The notes: generated by a model not told the origin, from the sequence alone. A stretch of DNA of 64,000 nucleotides from Tropicimonas_B omnivorans (GCF_031846565.1 NZ_JAVRHL010000004.1:1-64000); one strand, 5' to 3'. Shown: positions 1 through 9,417, counted from the stretch's first letter. Translations and numbers: made by a program.

Positions 1-130
1 TCCATGGCGCTTCCGGCCCATTCCTGACTTTCGAATTGACCACTTTTGCGGCATTGCGGCGTCACCGAAGCCACCATTCTTCGGCCGCAGAATTTTGAGA
101 GTTCCAAGGTCTGCAACGCGGGCCACGCAG

Positions 131-1042
131 TCATTCTGTAGGGTGCTCGGCCAGTTCTTCTTTGAGCCACGAGAGCAAGGCATCAGTCTCCGCGTGGTTG
201 CCGCGCCTCGCGCCACGGAAGACCGAGATCTCGGTCGGGCGGAAGACCGCCTCGTCGCAGAGCCTCACGAGTTTGCCGTCGGCGAGAAGGCCGCTCACCG
301 TGTTGCGCCAGCCGAGCGCGATTCCCTGACCCGCCACCGCCGCCTGGAGCACCAGCGGAAAGCTGTCGAAGTCGGTGATCCGCGTCCCTTTCGGCGCGGG
401 ATGCCCGACCGCCGCGAACCAATCCGGCCAATCCATCCAGTCCTGCGGCAGGACCTGATGCGACAGCAGCGGGTATTGGGCCAGCCCCTCGAGCGGAAGC
501 GGTAGCGCTCCGGCTGGCACGAGGCCCGGGGCGGCCACGGGAAAGATCTCGTCCGAGGCGGTGAAGACCAGGCGCGCCGAGCCCGCGGCCCGCCCGGTCG
601 TCTGGATCGCCACGTCGAAGGGCTCGGGCGCGGCGGTCAGCGGGGCCAGCGCGCTGACGACCCGGACCTCCAGCCCGGGATGGCGCTCGTGAAAGCCCGC
701 AAGGCGCGGCATGAGCCAGTAGAAGGCCTCGCAAAGCTGGCAATGCAGCACCAGCCCCTTGCCGGAGGGGCCGCCGCGCAAGCGCGTCGTCTCGGTCGCG
801 ATATCGGCAAGGGCCGCGCCGACGACCCGGCCGAAGGCGCGCCCCGCCTCGGTCAGAAAGACGGCCCGGTTGCGGCGCTCGAAGAGCCGCACCCCGAGAT
901 CCGCTTCCAAGGCGGCGATCTGCTTGGTCACCGCGGTCTGCGTCAGGCCGAGTTCCTCGGCCGCGTGGGTGAAGCTTTCGTGCCGAGCGGCCGCCTCGAA
1001 CGCGGGCAGGCGAGACAGCGGCGGCAACGAGCGGCATTCCAT
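131..1042 (-). CDS. LysR-family transcriptional regulator (GcvA-like)
   Basis: Predicted DNA-binding regulator of 303 aa, normal for LysR proteins. Residues about 6-65 form the winged helix-turn-helix; the recognition helix contains ESFTHAAEELGLTQTAVTKQ and is followed by LGVRLFERR and LTEAG, typical of the GcvA branch. The rest is a periplasmic-binding-protein-like effector domain. It is transcribed away from the EamA-type exporter gene starting at 1112, with only 69 bp between them, so the likely job is control of that exporter and of itself. The ATG at 1042 has a GAGG only two bases upstream, which is tight, so the exact start is uncertain. The ligand cannot be inferred. Confidence 0.85.
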   Translation of the reverse strand: MECRSLPPLSRLPAFEAAARHESFTHAAEELGLTQTAVTKQIAALEADLGVRLFERRNRAVFLTEAGRAFGRVVGAALADIATETTRLRGGPSGKGLVLHCQLCEAFYWLMPRLAGFHERHPGLEVRVVSALAPLTAAPEPFDVAIQTTGRAAGSARLVFTASDEIFPVAAPGLVPAGALPLPLEGLAQYPLLSHQVLPQDWMDWPDWFAAVGHPAPKGTRITDFDSFPLVLQAAVAGQGIALGWRNTVSGLLADGKLVRLCDEAVFRPTEISVFRGARRGNHAETDALLSWLKEELAEHPTE

Positions 1043-1111
1043 TCCATATCCTCATGCACTGGTGACCCGTTCTCATTTTATGCGGGAGCCCGCCCGTGGT
1101 TTCCATCCCGC

Positions 1112-2053
1112 ATGGCATGGACATTTGATAACAGCCTACCCCTTGGCGGAACCACGCGCGGCATCGTCGCCATTCTCGCGGCGGTGTCGCTCCTGTCCTT
1201 ATCCGACGCGCTGGTGAAGATGAGCGGTCACAGCTTCGGGTTGGCGCAACTGGTCCTCCTGCGATCGATCGTCGCCGCGCTGCTGCTCACCCTCTGGCTC
1301 CTGCCGGTGCAGGGGATGTCCGGCCTTCGCCTCACGCGCCCCGGTTGGGTCTGGGCGCGCAGTCTCTGCCTCGCGGCGATGTGGCTAAGCTATTACGCAG
1401 CGCTGCCGACTATGTCCTTCGCCCTCGCCGCGGCGTCCTATTACACCGCGCCGGCCTGGATGGCGCTTCTGGGGCGCATCTTGTTGGGGATGACGATCGG
1501 CAGGGGCGGATGGGCCTCCGTGGCGCTCTCGCTCTCGGGAGTGCTGCTGGCGGTGTCTCCCTCGGCGGATACGTTCACCCCGATCCTGCTGCTCCCGCTG
1601 GCGGCCGCCGCATTTTATGCCCTGGCGGGGCTCATCACCTGGAGCCGGTGCCAGGCGGAAAGCCCGGGCGCAATGGCCCTGACGCTCAACGTCTGTCTCG
1701 TCTGCGTGGCGGCCGCGGCGCTCCTACTCCTGTCGCTCTTTCGGCCGGGCGAGACCGAGAGCTTCGTTCTGGCGCTCTGGCCCCGGCTCACGCTCGCGGA
1801 CTGGAGCCTCGCGTTCGTGCTCGGATGTCTTTTGGCGGTGATCGCCACGGCGGTCGCAACGGGCTACCGGGCGGCCCCGACGCCGGTCGTTGGTGTCTTC
1901 GACACCGCGTATCTGGGCTTCGCGGCCGTCTGGGGCGTCGTCCTTTTCGGCGACGTTCCCACGGCCCGGGAAGGCCTGGGCATCGCTCTGATCGCGTCCA
2001 GCGCAATTCTCATGAGCGGCAGCCGACCGAAACGGAAAGATGAATACTGCTGA
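1112..2053 (+). CDS. EamA/DMT-superfamily transporter (10 TM)
   Basis: Predicted inner-membrane metabolite exporter of 313 aa with two EamA repeats. The frame is open further upstream, but the upstream part overlaps the antisense LysR gene and reads as arginine-rich nonsense. The ATG at 1112 starts MAWTFDNSLPLGG and leads straight into the first membrane helix (GIVAILAAVSLLSLSDALVK), so it was chosen. About ten hydrophobic segments can be counted. Substrate is unknown; DMT-family proteins export amino acids, drugs or other metabolites. The divergent LysR gene at 131-1042 is the likely regulator. Confidence 0.85.
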   Translation: MAWTFDNSLPLGGTTRGIVAILAAVSLLSLSDALVKMSGHSFGLAQLVLLRSIVAALLLTLWLLPVQGMSGLRLTRPGWVWARSLCLAAMWLSYYAALPTMSFALAAASYYTAPAWMALLGRILLGMTIGRGGWASVALSLSGVLLAVSPSADTFTPILLLPLAAAAFYALAGLITWSRCQAESPGAMALTLNVCLVCVAAAALLLLSLFRPGETESFVLALWPRLTLADWSLAFVLGCLLAVIATAVATGYRAAPTPVVGVFDTAYLGFAAVWGVVLFGDVPTAREGLGIALIASSAILMSGSRPKRKDEYC

Positions 2054-2139
2054 TCTGAGCGTCCGGTCGGGAATTCGAAGAGGTCAGGCGATGCTGCGGT
2101 AGACTATGCGGCTTCCAACGCGGGACACCATGACGCTGC

Positions 2140-2263
2140 CGGCCCATACCCGCCGTTCGCCAGGATCACCAACGCGGCAGCGCAGCTTCCCCGAACCGGT
2201 CATTCAAGGCGCCGTGCAACACGGTTAGGCAGGCCGAGGTCGGCAATGCGGACGAAGCTGCCG
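2140..2263 (+). repeat. 124-bp direct repeat, copy 1
   Basis: This stretch is identical at 123 of 124 positions to 20796-20919, in the same orientation (G at 2254 versus A at 20910). It is non-coding and lies in the gap between the EamA gene and a small secreted-protein gene. It contains the motif GGCAATGCGGACGAAGCTGC, which recurs in diverged form elsewhere in the accessory region, for example near 21768 and 28650. The copies lie on different sides of the Tn7-like left end at 11570. Confidence 0.95.
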
Positions 2264-2307
2264 TTCGCTGCACCTGCGCCAATGGCCGCTTCTGACGGGA
2301 ATGGCGC

Positions 2308-2673
2308 TTACAGCGTCCCTCCACACTGCCCGTCAGAAATCGCGAAAGTTTCCAAGACATAGCGCCCCACCTCACCTCCTGAAACGATGCGTACCGCAAC
2401 GAGGTTTGGTTCCTCAATGTCCGTTTGTTGCTGAACAAATGGAATGACAGACGGTGCATAGTGATTGCAAAGCGCCAATAAGAGATCGTCCAAGTTTTCG
2501 TTACCGAACAATCCGTTGGGGACTGGATCAGGTTGGATGCGCATCTCAATTCCCTCACCGTGAGATGAATGGGGCAAGACTCCGGTATCGACCAAATTCC
2601 ATTGAATATCTTGTGCTGAGACGGGCAGCGCAACCAACAGAAAGAAGCTTGAGAGTATCTTACAACATTTCAT
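2308..2673 (-). CDS. small secreted hypothetical protein (possibly DUF6497-like)
   Basis: Protein of 121 aa. It begins with a clear Sec signal peptide (MKCCKILSSFFLLVALPVSAQ, split here: positive MKCCK, hydrophobic core to about residue 17, AxA-like cleavage SAQ). The mature part is acidic, has an LCNHYAPSVIPFV segment mid-protein and ends DGQCGGTL. The layout resembles the DUF6497 family of Rhodobacterales periplasmic proteins, but that is recollection and not tested. No operon partner: the next gene upstream on this strand is far away. Expected location is the periplasm; function unknown. Confidence 0.65.
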   Translation of the reverse strand: MKCCKILSSFFLLVALPVSAQDIQWNLVDTGVLPHSSHGEGIEMRIQPDPVPNGLFGNENLDDLLLALCNHYAPSVIPFVQQQTDIEEPNLVAVRIVSGGEVGRYVLETFAISDGQCGGTL

Positions 2674-3156
2674 GTAGGAACCTATCTGGTGTTTTCAGCT
2701 ACTCTTGAAACGGACATTGGAACAAGGTGCAGCATCGGTCAATAAGGGCTCGCTGCGGACCTTCGCTGCAATTTTCACGAATGACCGCTTAGCCCATGCC
2801 CCGTCCTACAGACGTAGCGCCGCGCTCTGGGTCAGCCATGTGACGCAAAAGTCGGTTTTGCTTGGCATCTTACACGAGCGTGTCGAACGTCGCGCATCTC
2901 TGACTCTAGGAGGCGGATTTTCTGAATCCTGTCAGTGAGCCGCGTCAAGCAATCTTGACCCAATCGTCAAGCATTTCCGACCCGAACCAGTCCTTCCCGC
3001 TTATCCACGAAAAAAAGCAGCCAACAGCGCAAGACTTTGATGCGGCTTAGCTTTTCCGCTATTTCCCCGCACTTTGCGCGATTCTCCACAATTTTCCTTC
3101 GCTGAGCGCCTCCCGGACCAAGATTGTCCGGTTGGCGAAACGAGTGGAGGACCCTG
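2674..3156. other. non-coding stretch with degenerate intergenic repeat
   Basis: No convincing gene in 483 bases. Bases 2729-2772 match the start of a repeat family seen again at 6999-7045 and 21527-21560 (GCAGCAT, GGTCA, then GGGCTC). The part from about 2960 to 3156 leads into the transposase and should hold the left end of that insertion sequence, but I could not identify its terminal inverted repeat. Confidence 0.6.
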
Positions 3157-4185
3157 ATGATCACCGAACTCAAGTCGATCCCGGATATTTTGAAGTGGAT
3201 GCCAAGTGAGAAGCACGCCAGACGGTTTCTGGACGATACTATATGGTCAACCGGTAGGCACTGTCCGCATTACGGGACAGTCGAGTCGTCGGTCCATCTC
3301 CGCGGCAAGAGCTGCCGCGACGGCCTGTATCAATGTCGAGATTTCCGAGCTCAGTTCACGGTGACGACCCACACTCCGATGCACGGCACCAAGCTCGACT
3401 TGCGGCTCTGGATCTGTGCGATGTTTCTGGTGCTTACATCGAGCAAAGGGATCTCCTCGGTCGTGATGGCGCGGCTGCTCGGCGTGAACCAGAAGACCGC
3501 GTGGAAGATGGGGCACGCGGTCAGGGAAATGATGGACGATCGGAACAGTGAGTTGCTGCCGCTGGAGGACATCGTCGAGGTGGATGAGGCCTATGTCGGC
3601 GGTGCCCCGAAATCCCTGCCGGGAGCCAGCAATCCAAGGGGTAAGGGCACTGGAAAGCCGATGGTCTTCGTGGCGGCCTCACGCGATGGGCAGGCCCGCG
3701 CAAGGGTTGTCTCCGATGATAAGAGGGCGACGCTCGAGCCGGTTCTCTTGGAGTGGATCGACCCGGAGACGACCGGCCTGATGACCGATGGAAGCAAGAG
3801 CTACCGAGGCCTGGGAAAGACCATGGCCGACCACAAGTATGTGATCCACAGCAAGAAAGAGTATGCCAACCCTGAGACAGGCGCACACGTGAACACGGCC
3901 GAGGCAGTCATCTCACAGGTGCAGCGCGCTTTGGTCGGAGTTTACCACAACCTCGGCCGACAGAACCTTCAGCGATACCTCGACGAGATTGTCTGGCGGT
4001 GGAACCACCGCGACCCTGCCCGGGAAGTAGTCACGCAATGGACTACAAAAGCCGGTGTCGAGCGAGAGAAATCGACAACGATCTGGAAGCCGATTCCGGT
4101 GGTCGACCAGATGCGTGTCTTACTTCAAGGGGCAGTTGGGAAGCAGCTTCGTCGTTCAGAAGAGTATGGGTTATGCTGGCCTTGA
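3157..4185 (+). CDS. IS1595-family (ISXO2-like) transposase
   Basis: DDE-type transposase of 342 aa, normal for the family. Start chosen at ATG 3157 because GGAGG (3146-3150) sits six bases upstream. N-terminal zinc-ribbon-like region (about residues 37-66), then the catalytic core: VEVDEAYVGG (first Asp), LMTDGSKSY (second Asp) and a C-terminal HVNTAEAVISQVQRALVGVYHNL region with the acidic residue. The ribbon is unusual: family members carry two CxxC pairs, but here the second Cys of each is replaced (CPHYG, QCRDF), so zinc binding may be lost. Only 68 bp separate its stop from the next gene, so the right IS end must be inside that gap or has been lost. Confidence 0.85.
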   Translation: MITELKSIPDILKWMPSEKHARRFLDDTIWSTGRHCPHYGTVESSVHLRGKSCRDGLYQCRDFRAQFTVTTHTPMHGTKLDLRLWICAMFLVLTSSKGISSVVMARLLGVNQKTAWKMGHAVREMMDDRNSELLPLEDIVEVDEAYVGGAPKSLPGASNPRGKGTGKPMVFVAASRDGQARARVVSDDKRATLEPVLLEWIDPETTGLMTDGSKSYRGLGKTMADHKYVIHSKKEYANPETGAHVNTAEAVISQVQRALVGVYHNLGRQNLQRYLDEIVWRWNHRDPAREVVTQWTTKAGVEREKSTTIWKPIPVVDQMRVLLQGAVGKQLRRSEEYGLCWP

Positions 4186-4253
4186 GCTTTGGTATTCGGA
4201 AGAAGGCCGGGCGGAGAATAGATCCTAACCCAGCGACCTCAAGAAAGACTCCT

Positions 4254-5546
4254 ATGCCCACCGCTCTTGTTCTTGGAGGCTACGGCCTCATTGGATCTGC
4301 ATGTTGCCGCTCACTGACCGAGGCTGGTTTCCACGTTGTGGGTCTCGGCCGGTCACGCTCCGCCGCCATGGCGGCTGCGCCGAACCAAGATTGGATCTTT
4401 CGGGATCTCTCTGCGCTGGATACAGAGGCATGGAAAGAATTTCTCGACGGCGCGGACATCGTCGTGAACGCTGCGGGTGCGCTTCAAGATGGCCCGAGGG
4501 ACGATCTCGAGGCCATTCACGCGACGATGCTCGCGCAGCTCTGTGCGGCCGCTTCGCCTGACCTGCGCTTCGTCCAGATCTCGGCGGCCGGTGTCTCTCC
4601 GAAGGCTTCGACTGAGTTTTTCCGAAGCAAGGCTCGCGGTGACGCGTATGTTGCAGCCGCGCCCTGCGACTGGGTGATCCTGCGGCCGAGCCTCGTGCTC
4701 GCGTCCGATGCATATGGCGGCACGGCACTCCTGCGCGGGGCGGCTGCCATACCCGGTCTCCTGCCGGAGGTTCTGCCGGACAGTTTGGTCCAAACCGTCC
4801 ATATCGAGGACCTGGCCGCCGCGGTTGTCGCAGCCGCACGCGGAGCGATCGCCTCCGGCACGATCGCCGACATCACGGAGAAGGAAGCTCGGCCCCTTCC
4901 CGAACTCATCCGCAAGATCCGCAGTTGGCAAGGATTTCCGGAGTCGCGTCTGCGCGTGCGCTTGCCGAACGCACTTCTCGCCCTCACCGGGTTCGGCGCC
5001 GATGCCGCGGGCCACCTGGGCTGGCGATCGCCGCTCCGATCAACAGCGATCGCCGTCTTGCGCGATGGCGTTCGTGGCGACCCGGGGCCTTGGGTCGCTG
5101 CCGGCGGAATATTGCCCCGCGATCTCGATGCGTCGCTGGCCGCGTTGCCGGCGACGCGGCAGGAGCGCCTCTATGCCCGTCTCTATTTCGCGCTACCGCT
5201 TGCGATCGCGGCGCTCTCCGTATTCTGGATCGCTTCGGGACTTGTGGCGCTCGCCCAACACGCGGCCGCAGCGTCTGCGCTCGCTGGCGGCGCACTGCCT
5301 ACCTGGGCCGTCGGCACGACTGTGATCGGCGGAGCCCTGATCGATATAGCCCTCGGCATCGCGATCCTCTGGCGGCCCTGGTGCAAGCAGGCTGCGCTTG
5401 GCATGGTGGCTGTCTCCGGCGCCTATCTTACCGGCGGCACGCTCTTCGCTCCCGAGCTCTGGATCGATCCTCTCGGCCCCTTGGTGAAGGTGCTGCCTTC
5501 AATCGGGCTGGCGATCATAGTCTGGCTTGCGGTTGAGAGCCGATGA
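4254..5546 (+). CDS. SDR/NAD(P)-binding protein fused to DoxX-like membrane domain
   Basis: Protein of 430 aa. Residues 1-about 290 form an atypical or extended SDR Rossmann domain: LVLGGYGLIGSACCRSL near the N terminus is the GxxGxxG dinucleotide loop. Residues about 310-430 contain four hydrophobic helices (LPLAIAALSVFWIASGL, WAVGTTVIGGALIDIALGIAIL, GMVAVSGAYLTGG, LPSIGLAIIVWLAV), matching a DoxX-like domain. The frame is open for 85 codons further upstream into the transposase gene, but ATG 4254 (MPTALVLGG) starts exactly at the Rossmann strand. It overlaps the downstream DUF2269 gene by ATGA, so the two are translationally coupled. Substrate unknown. Confidence 0.85.
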   Translation: MPTALVLGGYGLIGSACCRSLTEAGFHVVGLGRSRSAAMAAAPNQDWIFRDLSALDTEAWKEFLDGADIVVNAAGALQDGPRDDLEAIHATMLAQLCAAASPDLRFVQISAAGVSPKASTEFFRSKARGDAYVAAAPCDWVILRPSLVLASDAYGGTALLRGAAAIPGLLPEVLPDSLVQTVHIEDLAAAVVAAARGAIASGTIADITEKEARPLPELIRKIRSWQGFPESRLRVRLPNALLALTGFGADAAGHLGWRSPLRSTAIAVLRDGVRGDPGPWVAAGGILPRDLDASLAALPATRQERLYARLYFALPLAIAALSVFWIASGLVALAQHAAAASALAGGALPTWAVGTTVIGGALIDIALGIAILWRPWCKQAALGMVAVSGAYLTGGTLFAPELWIDPLGPLVKVLPSIGLAIIVWLAVESR

Positions 5547-6016
5547 CCTACGATATTCTTCTCTTTCTGCATGTCATCGGCTCCACAGTCTTGCTTGGCA
5601 CGGGGGCGGGGATCGCCTTCTTCATGGTCGTCTCGAACCGGACCGGAAATCCTGCCTTGATTGCCCACGTTTCAGGCATTGTCGTTCTCGCCGATACGGT
5701 CTTCACGGCGACGGCCGCTCTGTTCCAACCCATCACCGGAGTGCTCCTCGCACGAGAGGTAGGCTGGCCCATTCTTGAAGGCTGGATTGCTTTCTCGCTG
5801 GCGCTATACGTCTTCGTCGGCCTGTTCTGGCTGCCGGTAGTCTGGATGCAGATACGGATGCGAGATCTGGCGCGGATCGCGCGAGATGGCGGACAGGATC
5901 TACCCGATGACTACCATCGCCTGTATCGTTGGTGGTTCGCCTTCGGGTTTCCGGCCTTCGCCGCAGTTCTGGCGATCTTCTGGCTGATGCTGACAAAGCC
6001 CTCTATAGGCTGGTAA
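5543..6016 (+). CDS. DUF2269-family integral membrane protein
   Basis: Membrane protein of 157 aa with four predicted helices (residues about 5-25, 43-62, 76-100, 130-150). The N-terminal LLFLHVIGSTVLLGTG and the GVLLAREVGW loop are typical of DUF2269 proteins. Its ATG overlaps the stop codon of the SDR-DoxX gene (ATGA at 5543), and in other bacteria this pairing of SDR-DoxX with DUF2269 is common, so the two probably act together at the inner membrane. Biochemical role is not known. Confidence 0.85.
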   Translation: MTYDILLFLHVIGSTVLLGTGAGIAFFMVVSNRTGNPALIAHVSGIVVLADTVFTATAALFQPITGVLLAREVGWPILEGWIAFSLALYVFVGLFWLPVVWMQIRMRDLARIARDGGQDLPDDYHRLYRWWFAFGFPAFAAVLAIFWLMLTKPSIGW

Positions 6017-6226
6017 TCCTCGCATCTTCGCAGCCCAAGCTATATTCTCGTCGAGGTAAATAGTCTCTGCTCTGCGGATGACGTTTACATACTCACGCTA
6101 CTGCTTCTTTTCGTGGATAAGCGGGCAGTCCTTCGACGCGGGACGCGCGAGGGGCCGCTGTGCGGACGAGGTTGCCGCTTACTACAGTTTGTTGAATGGC
6201 CGCTTGTTCTGTCGAAGTGGCAAAAC

Positions 6227-6904
6227 TCAGCTTTCCATAAACTCTTCAATATCGTGGACGAGTTCAGAGAGAAACACATCTCGATCCGGATGTGGCTCTT
6301 CCATGCCCGGAGGCGGTTGGTTCATGAAGGTGAAGTGACCGGCATCGTCAGCGACCCGCACATCTACCGAACACTTGCCTTCGAGCGCTGTTTGCAAAGA
6401 CGCGGCGTGGTCGGGCGGCGTAATGGCATCCTTGCGCCCGACCCAGATTCGAATTGGAACGCGAAGGGCGTCCAATGCACCGGGCTCGCGGAAAAATGCA
6501 GTCGCAGGCGCGAGCAGCACTAGACGATCAAACGAATATTTCCTTGCACAAGCAAATCGTGTTCCTGACATCGTCATACCGATCGCTCCGGCCAAGGTTA
6601 GGAGCATGGTCGATCCAATCGAATGGCCGACACCGATCACAGGAACATCATCGGGAGCGTGAATGGAGAGCGCCTGTTCCAAGCGGGCGAGGCGCTCATC
6701 CAATTCTTCATTGCTCGGGACATGAGACGCCAACATATCAAAATGAGGGGCGACGACCCTGCATCCCCGCTCTGCCAGTGCCTCCAAAAAGGGAAGATGA
6801 CGCCGTGGGTCCCCAGCCCGACCTACCGCAAACAGGACGGTTCGGAATGGTCGGTTGGTCTCCAGTTTTGTAACTGCAAAGTCTTCACTGCTATAAACCG
6901 CCAT
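6227..6904 (-). CDS. alpha/beta hydrolase
   Basis: Protein of 225 aa with an alpha/beta-hydrolase fold. The nucleophile elbow GHSIGS is near residue 93, preceded by DDVPVIGV; RVPIRIWVGRKDAITPP near residue 165 supplies the acid region and DDAGHFTFM near residue 193 the catalytic His. No signal peptide, so probably cytoplasmic. An AGGA lies upstream of the ATG. No operon partner; it lies between the DUF2269 gene (convergent) and a repeat-rich gap. Substrate unknown. Confidence 0.8.
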   Translation of the reverse strand: MAVYSSEDFAVTKLETNRPFRTVLFAVGRAGDPRRHLPFLEALAERGCRVVAPHFDMLASHVPSNEELDERLARLEQALSIHAPDDVPVIGVGHSIGSTMLLTLAGAIGMTMSGTRFACARKYSFDRLVLLAPATAFFREPGALDALRVPIRIWVGRKDAITPPDHAASLQTALEGKCSVDVRVADDAGHFTFMNQPPPGMEEPHPDRDVFLSELVHDIEEFMES

Positions 6905-7368
6905 CGGGATTTATCCTGTCCGTATTGTATTATTAGCACCTTGGCCTGAGTACGGGCTTGTTGCGAGAATGCCGGCATAACGGCCATTCGTCCATCCCGC
7001 AGCATTGGTCAAAAGGGCTCTGAGGGGACTTTCGCTGCGCCGCAGGGCCAAGCGCGTGGTCGCCCCTCACGCGGCGTCGCTTGCGGCCCAGAGCCGACCT
7101 CCAGACCTGGATCAGACTGCTGCGGCGCAGTCCGTCAAAGCTGCCGTTCGCCGCGAGCGCGAACCTTGATGCGGTCGTAAGGTCAGCTCAGCGGGCCTTT
7201 GCTGCCGTTTGACGAACGTCGGCTCCCGAGAAGATGGGACAAAAACCGTCGTTTTCGTACCTCCCCAAGAGGCACTGCGTCTTCAGAAGGTTAGCCGGGA
7301 CCGAACCATAGTGCGATCGCACACGAAACTCTGAATGAATTTCGCGCAAACCTCGGTCGTTCGTCGAA
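6905..7368. other. repeat-rich non-coding gap
   Basis: No gene seen. It holds the 76-bp repeat 7014-7089 (entered separately), the repeat-family lead-in at 6999-7013, and a second repeat at about 7257-7307 whose 3' part (TTCAGAAGGTTAGCCGGGAC) recurs at 21665-21684. Confidence 0.6.
7014..7089 (+). repeat. 76-bp dispersed repeat, copy A
   Basis: Identical over 76 bases to 29169-29244 and recognisably related to 28481-28554. It starts AGGGCTCTGAGGGGACTTTC and ends GCGTCGCTTGCGGCCC. All copies lie between genes. One copy lies outside the complete Tn7-like element and the other two inside it. Confidence 0.95.
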
Positions 7369-7677
7369 CTATGAAAGAAGCTCCTCCAAGGCGTCAATGC
7401 GCCCGGCTCTCGAAACTCTGCCCGCTCGGTTCACTCTCGCAGCCGGCGTCGCAGGGCGCGCCGGGGACGGCCGAACGGCGCGCCGAGCTGGAATGGCCAT
7501 GGCAGTGCGGCGCAAAATGTAGTTCTCGTCGACTAGTTCACCCAAAAAACTCCCGTCGCGTTCCCAAGCTTTCCCGTCTTCCGTCAACCAACCCAGATAA
7601 TGAGAGTGCCGATCGAAAATCCATCCGTTTCTGATAAACGCACAGTATCGTCCAGCCCAAGTATATAGCGGCGTCAT
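7369..7677 (-). CDS. small protein with beta-hairpin repeats, downstream of SIR2-HerA
   Basis: Protein of 102 aa from ATG 7677 (a TTG at 7713, overlapping the herA stop, would add 12 residues). The first 57 residues contain short strand-turn units with Tyr/Trp/Phe-Gly (PLYTWAGRYCAFI, GWIFDRHSHYLGWL, GKAWERDGSFLGEL, ENYILRRT), resembling the fold called 4-fold beta flower. The tail (about residues 60-100) is rich in Ala, Arg and Pro. It follows herA by 28 bp and is probably co-transcribed with the defence module. It could be an accessory protein, but no such role is established; it may simply be a neighbour. Confidence 0.55.
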   Translation of the reverse strand: MTPLYTWAGRYCAFIRNGWIFDRHSHYLGWLTEDGKAWERDGSFLGELVDENYILRRTAMAIPARRAVRPSPARPATPAARVNRAGRVSRAGRIDALEELLS

Positions 7678-7705
7678 TATAAAACCCTTTGCGCAATCAT
7701 ACTGC

Positions 7706-9406
7706 TCACTCAACTACCTTTTGGTTTCGCCACGCATGCAAAACAGCGGCAACATCCAAGTCGCTGGGATCCTCACTCCACTGCTTTACAAACGAAGCAT
7801 CATTGCTGTTTGGCGCTGGATTGGGCCTATCGACCATAATTCGTGTCGGCATGATCATTGAGTCTCCGATCAGAATCGCTTCACCGCGTCGCAAGGATGA
7901 GAACATTGAAGTAATCCCGCGTACGGAGTCTGGCAATAGATTGCGCACATAGGCTTGATCGTCTGGGTTGGATATCCTGAGGCATAGGAAGCTACCACAT
8001 TGCGACAAAATGGTAGAGGACATTTCACGTGGTCTCTGACTTATCACTGTTAGGCTAATTCCGTACTTTCGACCTTCCTTCGCAATCCTTTCCGCGGATT
8101 CTCGGGGCGCTTGATCAGCGCTGGAATCACTCAAATAAATATGAGCTTCATCAGCGAAGATCGAGATTGGGTAGCGCTCACCATTCACTCGGCTATGCCA
8201 ATAGGAAAAATCGAAAAGGCATCTGAGAGTTAACGAAATCAAGGCCCCTCTAACGTCAAAGGGGACCGGGCTGAGGTCAAGAACGATAACTTTCTTTCGG
8301 TTTGAAATTTCCTCACCCAGAATTTTCCGGAATAGATCGTCCATGGACCCGCTAGTATTGTAGGTCTTCGGCTTGAAGATCAGATCATAGCGTCGGTCAT
8401 TTAGACGCGATTCCAAACGCATCAACAACCTCGTGAACTGGCCGTGCAACGGTCCTTTAATCGGCTTCCCTGAAGAGCCCGACACTGTCTGAGTATCTAG
8501 GTGCCGAAAATTCTCAATTATTTGATCAAGATCGAAATAAACTGGGGTGTCGATAGTGATCTTCTCCAACCCTAGTGCAGCATTCTCCGGGTGACTTTCT
8601 TTGGCTGCTTGAAGAAGCTCCTTAAACTTTGCGTTTTGGTTAGGAGCGCTCGATTCAGCTCTATCAATCATGAGACCCAAAAGCTCTTCGGCGTTCATAA
8701 GCCAATATGGCATTTCGATGTCAGCTGCAGAGATGACTTCTGCATCCTCTCCGAAGGCCTGAGAATACTCACCGTGCAGATCCAAAAGCAAAACTGTAGA
8801 TTGTGGAAAAGCTGAAATTTTTTGCAGGACGGATGCAACCGCCCAAGATTTACCGCCCCCCGTTTGCCCTAGTATGGCTGCATGGCGTCCAAGGAACGCA
8901 TCTAGGTTCATCTTGGCTTCTTGCTCGGGAAGCAGCGATAGCCGTCCTAACGAAAAATCACCTTCAGCGAAGCTCGTATAGACTTGGTTGATTGTCTTGG
9001 GAAGAACCGCGAAAACCGGAGCGTTTACGGTTGGTAGGATATTCGTACCACGTTCAAAACTTCCATCCGCACCTAATGTCCCGACCGGGATCGTAACAAG
9101 TTGCCGTGTGACTTGTTCAATCAAGAACTCTCCGTCAACGGCGGCAGCTTTTACCTCTGATGTACCGATTGATGCTTCGCGCATCCGTGTCTCTGTCACC
9201 AAGCAAAGCAAGCTACCATTCGGTAAAGAAAGTTCAACAAACGAACCAGGCTGGCCAATCAAAATGCTCTCTGGACCGTCCGGTGTCGAAACATCAACAT
9301 TCATTTCTTCGGGCACGCCAGTGTTGTTTTCGCCATCAAACTCCAAGAGCGAGACTATGATCTGATCGCCCCTGACTTCGATTACTTTTCCAATTTGGTG
9401 TTTCAC
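7706..9406 (-). CDS. herA: HerA-like ATPase of a SIR2-HerA anti-phage system
   Basis: DNA-translocase-type ATPase of 566 aa. An N-terminal HAS-like barrel (KHQIGKVIEVRGD) is followed by Walker A GQTGGGKS at about 180-187, Walker B IFADEAH at about 416-422 and the SQRP motif near 456, all hallmarks of HerA/FtsK-type hexameric ATPases. GTG 9406 was chosen: AAGGAT lies about six bases upstream and the barrel begins at once. An upstream ATG (9451) would overlap the SIR2 gene. It starts 11 bp after the SIR2 stop. SIR2-HerA pairs are established anti-phage systems in which the two proteins assemble and deplete NAD+ on infection. Confidence 0.85.
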   Translation of the reverse strand: MKHQIGKVIEVRGDQIIVSLLEFDGENNTGVPEEMNVDVSTPDGPESILIGQPGSFVELSLPNGSLLCLVTETRMREASIGTSEVKAAAVDGEFLIEQVTRQLVTIPVGTLGADGSFERGTNILPTVNAPVFAVLPKTINQVYTSFAEGDFSLGRLSLLPEQEAKMNLDAFLGRHAAILGQTGGGKSWAVASVLQKISAFPQSTVLLLDLHGEYSQAFGEDAEVISAADIEMPYWLMNAEELLGLMIDRAESSAPNQNAKFKELLQAAKESHPENAALGLEKITIDTPVYFDLDQIIENFRHLDTQTVSGSSGKPIKGPLHGQFTRLLMRLESRLNDRRYDLIFKPKTYNTSGSMDDLFRKILGEEISNRKKVIVLDLSPVPFDVRGALISLTLRCLFDFSYWHSRVNGERYPISIFADEAHIYLSDSSADQAPRESAERIAKEGRKYGISLTVISQRPREMSSTILSQCGSFLCLRISNPDDQAYVRNLLPDSVRGITSMFSSLRRGEAILIGDSMIMPTRIMVDRPNPAPNSNDASFVKQWSEDPSDLDVAAVLHAWRNQKVVE

Positions 9407-9417
9407 GACTTTATCCT

